Shown here piece after piece: positions 1 to 4,944 of a stretch of 5,806 nt of DNA (the first letter of the stretch is position 1; the number at the start of each line of letters is the position of its first letter). The notes beneath the pieces are model-generated. The model made no database searches and was not told where the DNA came from. It was given only the letters and a program-made list of their open reading frames with translations. This stretch comes from Gammaproteobacteria bacterium. Its GTDB lineage: Bacteria > Pseudomonadota > Gammaproteobacteria > Pseudomonadales > Azotimanducaceae. A program made the position numbers and the translations under genes. Location of the stretch: positions 1 through 5,806 of the forward strand of contig JABIVN010000160.1 in assembly GCA_018667205.1 (NCBI GenBank), given 5' to 3'.

Positions 1-345
1 CTGCAGCTTCTGGCCTACAAACTGTCCCGCCACAATATTGCGCAGCCGGCGATGCTCGCCGCTGTTGCCGTATTCAAGAATACTGGGTCCAAATACGTGC
101 CTTGATCCAAAATCATATGGCCCATCTGGTTTGTACACCGCCCGGTCATAGCTCTCGTTGTCCTGGAAGGCTCCGTCCACATCCCAGTATCGCGAAATAA
201 TCCATCTGTTGTGAAAGCGGTCGTGATAAATCGGGTGGTGATCGCGAAGTTGTTGGTAGATAGGAAATGGGTCTTTCTGGAACTCTGGTGTATCGAATAC
301 TCTGGGATCGATTTCTGTGCCAGGCGTTTTTTTTGCTTCAGACAT
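1..345 (-). CDS. Cytochrome P450, N-terminal part (cut by window edge)
   Basis: This is the first 115 residues of a soluble bacterial cytochrome P450, a heme-thiolate monooxygenase; the remainder lies beyond the left edge. The ATG at 345 follows a good Shine-Dalgarno site (GGAAGG, 4 nt before the ATG). Visible are the usual N-terminal segment DPRVFDTPEFQKDPFPIYQQ, the beta-1 region (RWIISRYWDV, about residues 47-56), and the C-helix heme-propionate motif HxxxR (H98, R102) within GEHRRLRN. It aligns closely with the complete P450 at 1756-3189 (shared DPR, SPEF/TPEF, LRDHxP, GxxHRRxRN and VGQxLQ), so the two are probably paralogues. No signal peptide or membrane anchor is seen. It starts 13 bp after the upstream cysteine-less P450 homologue and is very likely co-transcribed with it. 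The I-helix, ExxR and cysteine loop are outside the window, so catalytic competence cannot be judged. Confidence 0.93.
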   Translation of the reverse strand, partial: MSEAKKTPGTEIDPRVFDTPEFQKDPFPIYQQLRDHHPIYHDRFHNRWIISRYWDVDGAFQDNESYDRAVYKPDGPYDFGSRHVFGPSILEYGNSGEHRRLRNIVAGQFVGQKLQ

Positions 346-358
346 ACAACCTTCCAAT

Positions 359-1705
359 TTATTTTTTTGAGAATGTAACAGGTAGTTTCCAGCAGGTGTG
401 CATCTCACCTACTGTCAGGGCTGACAACTTCGGCGATGTGCCTTTTGCCAGTCGGATATTGTCCAGATGCGAAACCAGCACCTGAGATGCGCTAACTGCT
501 GTGTCCCGGGTGAGCGCATAGCGGGACCTAGGTCTGTCCTCCGGGATAGCTGGATGTATAGAGGGCTTGCCCAGGCCAAAGGCAATGCCAGCTGCCAACC
601 CATCAGCCCGGTACTGACCACGTGATTCTCGTTGGCACATATCTTTCCGGTCGACGATGAATTTGTTGGGGTCATTGAATATTTTAGGGTCTCTATTCGC
701 TGCGGCAGCTGAACAGACAAGTTGCGCTCCTTCAGGGATCAGACGCCCGAAGCGCTCAACCTCATGGCGCGCGTATCGATGCGCATAGATAACGGGCGTC
801 GAGTGACGCAGTGTTTCAAGGTAGGCCAGTTTCATTAAGCGTCGATCGCTTATCGCCTGTTGGTGCTCTTCAGGATGCGTTAACAGCAGGAACCAGAGGT
901 TAGCCAGTGTGCCGTGCAGTGTTTCGTGATCTCGTTCCAGTAGGGTGACAACGATGTCGTCGATAGTGGTGGGTTCGTCACTTGGTGCCAATTGAATCAT
1001 CACGGAGATAAGGTCTTCGCCGGGTTGTTTTTTTCTCGTTGCAACGAGGGGCTCAAGGTAATGGGTCAGCTCATCGAGGGCTTTCCTGCCATCTTCCCGC
1101 AGGGCAGGATTCCATGATGTACCACGTTGCATTCGCCAGAAAAGCGAAGTGAACTGTCCGGCATCGGCGCTCGGTATGTCCAAAGACGTTATTAGCAGGT
1201 TCATGGCAAAGCGCGCGGCAAACTCTGTGGCCAGATTCCCATGACCTTTTTGCGCCAGGCTAACGGCGATCGTCGTTGCGATTTCGTCAGCCCGTGCATC
1301 AGTGAACTTTTCTTCAGCTTCCAGTAACGGCAATTCCTCGTTTAAGTTGCGGCCCGGATTTTCAAGCCCATAAACCCAGGTCTTTGGCCGCGTTTCGAAA
1401 TTTGCTTCATCGCTGAAAATTGAAGTGACATCATTGTATTCAGTGATCCAGTAGCTGTTGGATAGCCAGTCCCTGTAGCAGGGATAATGTTCGCGCAGCA
1501 CTGCGACGGTAGGATAGGGGTCCTGCCGATAGTTTTCTGAAATTAGTTGTCCTGGTTTGATTTTCTCGGTGCTTTCGCCGACGCGTTCCCGCTGGTATAT
1601 CTCGTAGGTACGATACTTGGGCGAACCGGCGGACCTCTGGGGGTGCTTTCTGATGATAACGCCATTTTTGCCGATGACCTGATCGTCTTTTATTACTGAA
1701 GCCAT
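359..1705 (-). CDS. P450-family protein lacking the heme-ligand cysteine (probable pseudoenzyme)
   Basis: An uninterrupted 448-residue frame, clearly homologous to cytochrome P450: N-terminal DPYPTVAVLREHYP, YWITEYNDV, the I-helix region with NLWFLLLTHPEE, a K-helix ExxR motif (ETLR, residues 297-300), then LIPEGAQL, AANRDPKIFNDPNKF and a final FGLG (376-379). Heme-site features are missing. After FGLG the expected GxHxCxG is replaced by a longer loop (KPSIHPAIPED...) with no cysteine. The I-helix A/G-G-x-E-T reads RDHET (258-262). The C-helix HxxxR is absent, with about 17 residues missing relative to the neighbour at 1756-3189. The good fit elsewhere argues that the protein is maintained rather than decaying. 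By analogy with EryCII/DnrQ-type P450-like partners it could be a structural or activating subunit; that role is inference. ATG 1705 is preferred over in-frame ATGs at 1750 and 1780 because it has AAGGA 7 nt upstream and the longer forms add no P450 sequence (the 1780 form also overlaps the preceding gene). Confidence 0.85.
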   Translation of the reverse strand: MASVIKDDQVIGKNGVIIRKHPQRSAGSPKYRTYEIYQRERVGESTEKIKPGQLISENYRQDPYPTVAVLREHYPCYRDWLSNSYWITEYNDVTSIFSDEANFETRPKTWVYGLENPGRNLNEELPLLEAEEKFTDARADEIATTIAVSLAQKGHGNLATEFAARFAMNLLITSLDIPSADAGQFTSLFWRMQRGTSWNPALREDGRKALDELTHYLEPLVATRKKQPGEDLISVMIQLAPSDEPTTIDDIVVTLLERDHETLHGTLANLWFLLLTHPEEHQQAISDRRLMKLAYLETLRHSTPVIYAHRYARHEVERFGRLIPEGAQLVCSAAAANRDPKIFNDPNKFIVDRKDMCQRESRGQYRADGLAAGIAFGLGKPSIHPAIPEDRPRSRYALTRDTAVSASQVLVSHLDNIRLAKGTSPKLSALTVGEMHTCWKLPVTFSKK

Positions 1706-1712
1706 TACTTGT

Positions 1713-1717
1713 TCCTT
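1713..1717 (-). promoter_or_regulatory. Ribosome binding site deciding the start at 1705
   Basis: AAGGA on the minus strand lies 7 nt before the ATG at 1705. The alternative ATG at 1750 has AAAGGG almost touching it, and the ATG at 1780 has only a weak GTGAG upstream, so 1705 is the best-supported start of the cysteine-less P450 homologue. Confidence 0.65.
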
Positions 1718-1755
1718 GCCACTTTTCTCACCTCTTATTTGGGTACGCATACCCT

Positions 1756-3189
1756 TTAAGACAGGTCGTATTCGAGCCATAACTCACGAACTGAAACGAT
1801 TCCCATGGGTGCGGGGCTCTTACCATCAATATCTTTGGGCATTTTATTTTCATTGATACGGGGGTTTTTCATTCTGCTTAGAAGAATCTTTGACCCAACT
1901 ACAGCTTCCTGGTGCGATATCCATGCGCCGGGGCACAGATGCGGTCCGACGCCAAACGCCATGTGACTGCAACGCCCTTCTTTTCGGTAACCGGACCGAA
2001 GTAGCTTGCCGTAGTAAAGATCATCTCTGAATATGTTGAATGACTCTGGTTCCTTAAAGATTCGTTCATCATGATTAGCGGCGAAGTCAACCATCTGCAT
2101 TAGTGATCCTGCTGGTACTTTTACCCCATGCATTTCAATATCGAATGTGTTGTGTCGGGGCTGCCCGCCAATCGAAGACGAATGCCTGAGCGTTTCGTGA
2201 AATGCCTTGTCCCAGTTTTCCCCGTCGTCAATGACCGCATCAAACTGGTCCGGGTGTCTTAGCAACAGGGCCCACATATTCATGATGGCACCCCGTGTGG
2301 TCTCGCCACCTGCACCAACAATCAAGGCGATGTTGGAGGTGATTTCCTCAGTGGAAAGAAAGTCACCATCGACCTTTGTCTCGCACAATTTGGTGATGAT
2401 GTCCTTAGCCCCGGGTTTGCCGTCCTGGTCGAGTAAATAGGTTGGCTCTTTTCTTCTTTCTTCAACGATTCCTGCGACATAGTCCTCGAGGTCCTGTCTG
2501 GCTTCAACCCCTTGCTTATGAGTGGCCGAGCCGCCCAGTCCTGACATCATCGAGTTGTACCAGTAGTAGAACTGAGACTGTGCTTCTTTTGGAAAGCCCA
2601 GTACTTCGCAAACCACTCGAATGGGGAACTCATTGGCGAACATGTTTGAGAGCTCTAGCTGCCGGGTGTTGCCATTGTCCGAACAGAACGCAGAGCCATC
2701 ATTAGCCACAGCGTCCCATGCGTCGATCATTTCGTTCGCCAACGTCTCTATGGCCGGGATACGCGCCTGTAGTGATTGACCCACAAGGTGCTGGCCGTAT
2801 AAGTTGCGCCGGCGCCGGTGTTCAACCCCGGATAGCTCAAGTTGTGTATTACCTAAAACACCGCTGGATGATCCCTTGGGAATGGTATTGAACCCCTCGT
2901 CGTCGAAGTAGCAATCGGTGATGTCGTCGTATCGTGTCACCCAATAGCAGTTGTGAAGACTGTCATGGAACACCGGGTAGTGATCACGAAGAATGCGGTA
3001 GTAGGGGTAGGGGTTCCTGAAGAATTCAGGTGAATCAAGTATGCGTGGGTCCAGCAATGGTGTGCCGTCTTTTGCATGCCCCATATCCACAGCTTCTCCT
3101 TCTGGCATTAGGGGGAATTCTCTGACAGACGCGAAATCCGCATCGGTTGATGAGGCAAGGTCTTCGATGAAATTTTCTACACTACTCAT
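1756..3189 (-). CDS. Cytochrome P450 monooxygenase (complete)
   Basis: A 477-residue soluble P450 with every catalytic signature. The C-helix HxxxR is H124/R128 (GVEHRRRRN). The I-helix oxygen-activation motif AGGETT is at 293-298, with E296/T297 as the acid-alcohol pair. The K-helix ETLR is at 332-335, and the heme-thiolate loop FGVGPHLCPG is at 412-421 with Cys419 as the proximal ligand. It should catalyse NAD(P)H-dependent monooxygenation using electrons from a ferredoxin; the 7Fe ferredoxin at 3839-4138 is the obvious candidate. It is longer than a typical bacterial P450 (about 400-430 residues) because of roughly 45 extra residues, rich in acidic positions, before LLDPRILDSPEF. There is no hydrophobic anchor, so it is probably cytoplasmic. 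AAGGAG lies 8 nt before the ATG, which overlaps the stop codon of the SnoaL-like gene (ATGA), suggesting translational coupling. The substrate is unknown; a hydrophobic compound such as a terpenoid, steroid or fatty acid is plausible but not shown. Confidence 0.97.
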   Translation of the reverse strand: MSSVENFIEDLASSTDADFASVREFPLMPEGEAVDMGHAKDGTPLLDPRILDSPEFFRNPYPYYRILRDHYPVFHDSLHNCYWVTRYDDITDCYFDDEGFNTIPKGSSSGVLGNTQLELSGVEHRRRRNLYGQHLVGQSLQARIPAIETLANEMIDAWDAVANDGSAFCSDNGNTRQLELSNMFANEFPIRVVCEVLGFPKEAQSQFYYWYNSMMSGLGGSATHKQGVEARQDLEDYVAGIVEERRKEPTYLLDQDGKPGAKDIITKLCETKVDGDFLSTEEITSNIALIVGAGGETTRGAIMNMWALLLRHPDQFDAVIDDGENWDKAFHETLRHSSSIGGQPRHNTFDIEMHGVKVPAGSLMQMVDFAANHDERIFKEPESFNIFRDDLYYGKLLRSGYRKEGRCSHMAFGVGPHLCPGAWISHQEAVVGSKILLSRMKNPRINENKMPKDIDGKSPAPMGIVSVRELWLEYDLS

Positions 3190-3653
3190 TTTGCATTCTC
3201 CTTTCCGAAGTTCCTAAAGCCGGTGTATTGCCTTTTAGGCCAGAGGAAATCTATCTTTGTTCTATGGATAAGCCACTTACCGAAAATCTTTTTATAGACG
3301 TCATCATAGATGCCATAGAGCAGTAAGGGGTTGTCGACGCCTTCCTGGGTATTTAGGTCATGAAGATACCAGCGACCACTCGCCGTTGTTGAGTCGATCA
3401 AAGTAACCAGGGGGTTGGTTACAGCGTGTAACACACCAAAGGGTGGTCCTTCCCTTGCCGCATAGCGGGCGAAGTTGGCTCTGATGGCCTCCTTTCCTAC
3501 CCAATTGCCACCGTAATCGGGCCCGAATTCGCAGACCGCGTCCTCACAGAAAAGGTCCGCCAGATCATCAACCATCTTTCCATCGAAATAATGGCTATAC
3601 TTAATCCTGATTTCCTTGATAGTTTCTTTTTCTAAAAGCTCTTCAAGTGTCAT
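3186..3653 (-). CDS. SnoaL/NTF2-like domain protein
   Basis: A 155-residue protein with the layout of the SnoaL-like (NTF2 superfamily cone-fold) group. An N-terminal helix pair (residues 4-38: EELLEKETIKEIRIKYSHYF, then D24 and the LADLFCEDAVCEFG turn) is followed by a GKEAIRANF helix (53-61), a histidine-bearing strand (VLHAVTNPLVTLI, H76) and a long C-terminal sheet. Relatives include scytalone dehydratase, ketosteroid isomerase, limonene epoxide hydrolase and aromatic-ring hydroxylase small subunits, so a role in dehydrating, isomerising or hydrating a P450 product is reasonable. D24 and H76 are candidate polar active-site residues by family resemblance only. Some family members are non-enzymatic. 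It is the first gene of the left-arm operon, and its TGA overlaps the ATG of the P450 downstream by 4 bp. The Shine-Dalgarno site is modest (AGG, 7 nt before the ATG at 3653). Confidence 0.85.
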   Translation of the reverse strand: MTLEELLEKETIKEIRIKYSHYFDGKMVDDLADLFCEDAVCEFGPDYGGNWVGKEAIRANFARYAAREGPPFGVLHAVTNPLVTLIDSTTASGRWYLHDLNTQEGVDNPLLLYGIYDDVYKKIFGKWLIHRTKIDFLWPKRQYTGFRNFGKENAK

Positions 3654-3745
3654 TTCAATACCTGTAAAGGGTTGTTCAGGCCTTTGGATGGTGGTCTTTT
3701 ACCCGTTGGTTTTCGAACTTGTAGTCAAGTACAATAATCTCAATT

Positions 3746-3774
3746 AGACTACTCTCTCGGCACCGTCTGTGCAA
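3746..3774 (-). promoter_or_regulatory. Candidate sigma70-type promoter for the left-arm operon
   Basis: On the minus strand TTGCAC (3769-3774) and TAGTCT (3746-3751) are separated by exactly 17 bp. Each box matches its consensus only partly. Transcription would begin near 3740, leaving a leader of about 85 nt before the SnoaL-like gene. The -35 box lies inside the palindrome at 3767-3788, as expected for repressor control. This is a weak sequence-only prediction. Confidence 0.3.
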
Positions 3775-3788
3775 ACCGGTTTGCACAG
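3767..3788. promoter_or_regulatory. Perfect 22-bp palindrome, probable operator
   Basis: The arms CTGTGCAAACC and GGTTTGCACAG are exact reverse complements with no spacer. The site lies in the divergent intergenic region, 50 bp before the ferredoxin start and 113 bp before the SnoaL-like start, so a dimeric regulator bound here could control both arms. The TetR-family protein encoded at 4276-4944 is the nearest candidate. The central AAACCGGTTT also resembles LacI-family operators, and no LacI gene is visible here, so the partner is uncertain. A transcription terminator is unlikely because there is no T tract and no gene ends immediately before it. Confidence 0.75.
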
Positions 3789-3838
3789 GTTAACGAGGTC
3801 GATGCCTACCCTTAATTTTGACGAGGATGATCGCCTTC

Positions 3839-4138
3839 ATGACCTTTGTAATAGCGAACGCCTGTATTGATGTAATGGACCAATCCTGTATTGAAGTCTG
3901 CCCGGTTGATTGTATTTTGGTCGAGCAGGGAGACAGGATGTGTTACATAGAGCCCAACGATTGTATAGATTGTGGGGTCTGTGAGGGTGCGTGTCCTGTT
4001 GGCGCAATATTCGAAGAAGCGGCGGTGCCAAAAGCTTCTGTCGAGTTTACAGCAATCAACGCGCTTTGGTTTGAGGATAAACCTGCCGCCAGGGCAAGGG
4101 TAGATACTTTTATGGAAGGTAATACGTCAATTACCTAA
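3839..4138 (+). CDS. 7Fe ferredoxin, [3Fe-4S][4Fe-4S] FdxA type
   Basis: A 99-residue electron carrier beginning MTFVIANACID, typical of FdxA/Azotobacter FdI-like ferredoxins. Cysteines C9, C17, C21 and C25 (CPVDC) form the first motif, and C42, C45, C48 and C52 (CxxCxxCxxxCP) the second. By alignment to FdI, C9/C17/C52 bind the [3Fe-4S] cluster and C21/C42/C45/C48 the [4Fe-4S] cluster. The position that would be the extra ligand of an 8Fe protein is V12, supporting the 3Fe assignment. C35 is an additional cysteine. The C-terminal part (AIFEEAAVP...EFTAINALWF) also matches the family. Cytoplasmic; the probable redox partner of the neighbouring P450s, although no ferredoxin reductase is in the window. 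ATG 3839 is chosen on family N-terminus; in-frame TTG 3818 and ATG 3827 lie upstream, and the only SD-like GAGGA (3823-3827) is 11 nt before 3839, rather far. Confidence 0.93.
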   Translation: MTFVIANACIDVMDQSCIEVCPVDCILVEQGDRMCYIEPNDCIDCGVCEGACPVGAIFEEAAVPKASVEFTAINALWFEDKPAARARVDTFMEGNTSIT

Positions 4139-4160
4139 AGCATTACCACCGGTCAGGGCG

Positions 4161-4245
4161 GTAGAACGATTTAGTAGAACGATTTAGTAGAGCGATTTAG
4201 TAGAACAATTTAGTAGAACAATTTAGTAGAACAATTTAGTAGAAC
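4161..4245. repeat. 13-bp direct tandem repeat, about 6.5 copies
   Basis: Six full head-to-tail units start at 4161, 4174, 4187, 4200, 4213 and 4226, followed by a partial unit GTAGAAC at 4239-4245. Units 1-2 read GTAGAACGATTTA, unit 3 GTAGAGCGATTTA, and units 4-6 GTAGAACAATTTA. The array is noncoding and AT-rich and ends about 30 bp before the TetR start. The block structure (G at position 8 in the first three units, A in the last three) suggests stepwise duplication by replication slippage. Possible roles are an upstream promoter element, reiterated regulator sites or a variable spacer; none is demonstrated. Confidence 0.95.
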
Positions 4246-4250
4246 TAAAT
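4234..4250. repeat. Short inverted repeat ending the tandem array
   Basis: ATTTAG (4234-4239) and CTAAAT (4245-4250) are exact reverse complements around the 5-nt TAGAA. The left arm is the repeat junction and the right arm is where the periodicity stops. The site sits just upstream of the TATAAC box, so it could be an operator half-site pair. It is AT-rich and short, and could be chance. Confidence 0.4.
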
Positions 4251-4275
4251 AAGTATAACCACTAGACGGGGCGGT

Positions 4276-4944
4276 GTGATGAGCAAGGCCAAGGTATTAA
4301 CGCCGCGACAGGAAAGCCGGCGGCATCGAATCCTGCTAGTCGCCAGGGAGATGGTTGCTGACCACGGTTATGATGGGATGGTGATGAGCGAGGTCGCTGA
4401 ACGTTCCGGTGTTTCGCCAACCACGCTATACAATCTCTACAACACGAAAGATGAACTGCTGCTTGAAGCACTGCGTGAATTGATGGTGATAAGTTACCAA
4501 CGGGTCGGCCTAGTATCGGACATCGGTCCTGGTTGGAAGTATTTGCTTAACGTCATGGAAGGTGCGGCAGCACTCAGGTCGGCTGAACCCGCTTACGCAG
4601 AAGCTATTACTGATGCATTGTTCCGGGCGGTTCAGGGCGATGCGTTGACCGAGTTGCTCTTGAACACTGTCCGCCAGGATTTTTTTCACTCGTTGACGAA
4701 AATGGCAGAAGAAGACCAGTTAAAGGAAGGGGTCGACACAGAGCATTTGGCAACAATACTCTTGGGGAATTATTGGTCGACATTTATGATGATTAACAAG
4801 GGCATGGAGGTAATATCAGGAATGCGGCTTAGTCTTTTAGTGAATATGTTATCGGTTTTGATTGCGTCCAGTCAGGGCGCGGCTAGGGAAGAAATGGAAA
4901 CGATTCTGGAAAAGGTCAGGCAAGAGGTGGCGGCTAATGCCTGA
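4276..4944 (+). CDS. TetR/AcrR-family transcriptional regulator
   Basis: A 222-residue one-component regulator. The N-terminal TetR DNA-binding domain spans about residues 15-64: a first helix RRHRILLVAREMVADHGYDG, then the helix-turn-helix MSEVAERSGVSPTTLYNLY and the typical TKDELLLEAL. The remaining 150 or so residues are helical and variable, as expected for a ligand-binding and dimerisation domain. Length is normal for the family. GTG 4276 and ATG 4279 are adjacent start options; the GGGGCGG stretch at 4268-4274 is a purine-rich site compatible with ATG 4279 (221 residues). The family is mostly repressors released by small hydrophobic ligands, so control of the surrounding P450 genes and of itself is the natural inference; the palindrome at 3767-3788 is the best candidate operator. 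The 3' end overlaps the next P450 by 8 bp, indicating one transcript. Confidence 0.95.
   Translation: MMSKAKVLTPRQESRRHRILLVAREMVADHGYDGMVMSEVAERSGVSPTTLYNLYNTKDELLLEALRELMVISYQRVGLVSDIGPGWKYLLNVMEGAAALRSAEPAYAEAITDALFRAVQGDALTELLLNTVRQDFFHSLTKMAEEDQLKEGVDTEHLATILLGNYWSTFMMINKGMEVISGMRLSLLVNMLSVLIASSQGAAREEMETILEKVRQEVAANA

Larger units (their letters stand above)
3654..3838. other. Divergent intergenic control region
   Basis: This 185-bp gap separates the minus-strand P450 operon from the plus-strand ferredoxin. Besides the palindrome and the candidate minus-strand promoter, it contains an imperfect inverted repeat (GTAGTC at 3721-3726 and GACTAC at 3747-3752) and, on the plus strand, TACAAT at 3730-3735, a -10-like box with a poor TTGGTT 18 bp upstream (3706-3711). 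No coding potential or RNA gene was seen. Confidence 0.6.
4139..4275. other. Intergenic spacer between ferredoxin and TetR gene
   Basis: The 137-bp gap is dominated by a 13-bp tandem repeat array and a short inverted repeat at its right end. TATAAC at 4254-4259 is a 5/6 match to a -10 box just before the TetR start. No convincing -35 box stands at the right distance; the repeat sequence would occupy that position. Whether the TetR gene has its own promoter or is read through from the ferredoxin cannot be decided from sequence. Confidence 0.5.

Noticed and set aside
1..6. CTGCAG (PstI site) at the first base, perhaps a clone boundary
   Set aside because: It is in frame within a continuous P450 coding sequence, and the right end has no matching site, so nothing can be concluded.
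415..720. Open frame inside the cysteine-less P450 gene, which might have carried a frameshifted heme loop
   Set aside because: Its translation has no FGxGxHxCxG or other P450 motif. Reading all three minus-strand frames across 500-600 gives no cysteine loop, so a simple frameshift does not explain the missing ligand.
1706..1780. Longer start for the cysteine-less P450 homologue at 1780 or 1750
   Set aside because: These add residues with no P450 similarity, have poor ribosome binding sites, and the 1780 start overlaps the preceding coding region by 25 bp.
2207..2705. Plus-strand open frames opposite the complete P450
   Set aside because: They lie antisense to a motif-complete P450, and their translations show no domain.
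3767..3788. Palindrome as a CRP site
   Set aside because: CRP sites have TGTGA and TCACA separated by 6 bp. Here the half-sites are TGTGC and GCACA with a 10-bp centre, so it does not fit.
4145..4162. Possible hairpin terminator after the ferredoxin (ACCACC / GGCGGT)
   Set aside because: The stem is short with an internal mismatch and there is no T tract, so it is not supported as an intrinsic terminator.
4161..4245. Repeat array as a CRISPR
   Set aside because: Units are 13 bp and directly abutting with no spacers, which is a simple tandem repeat.
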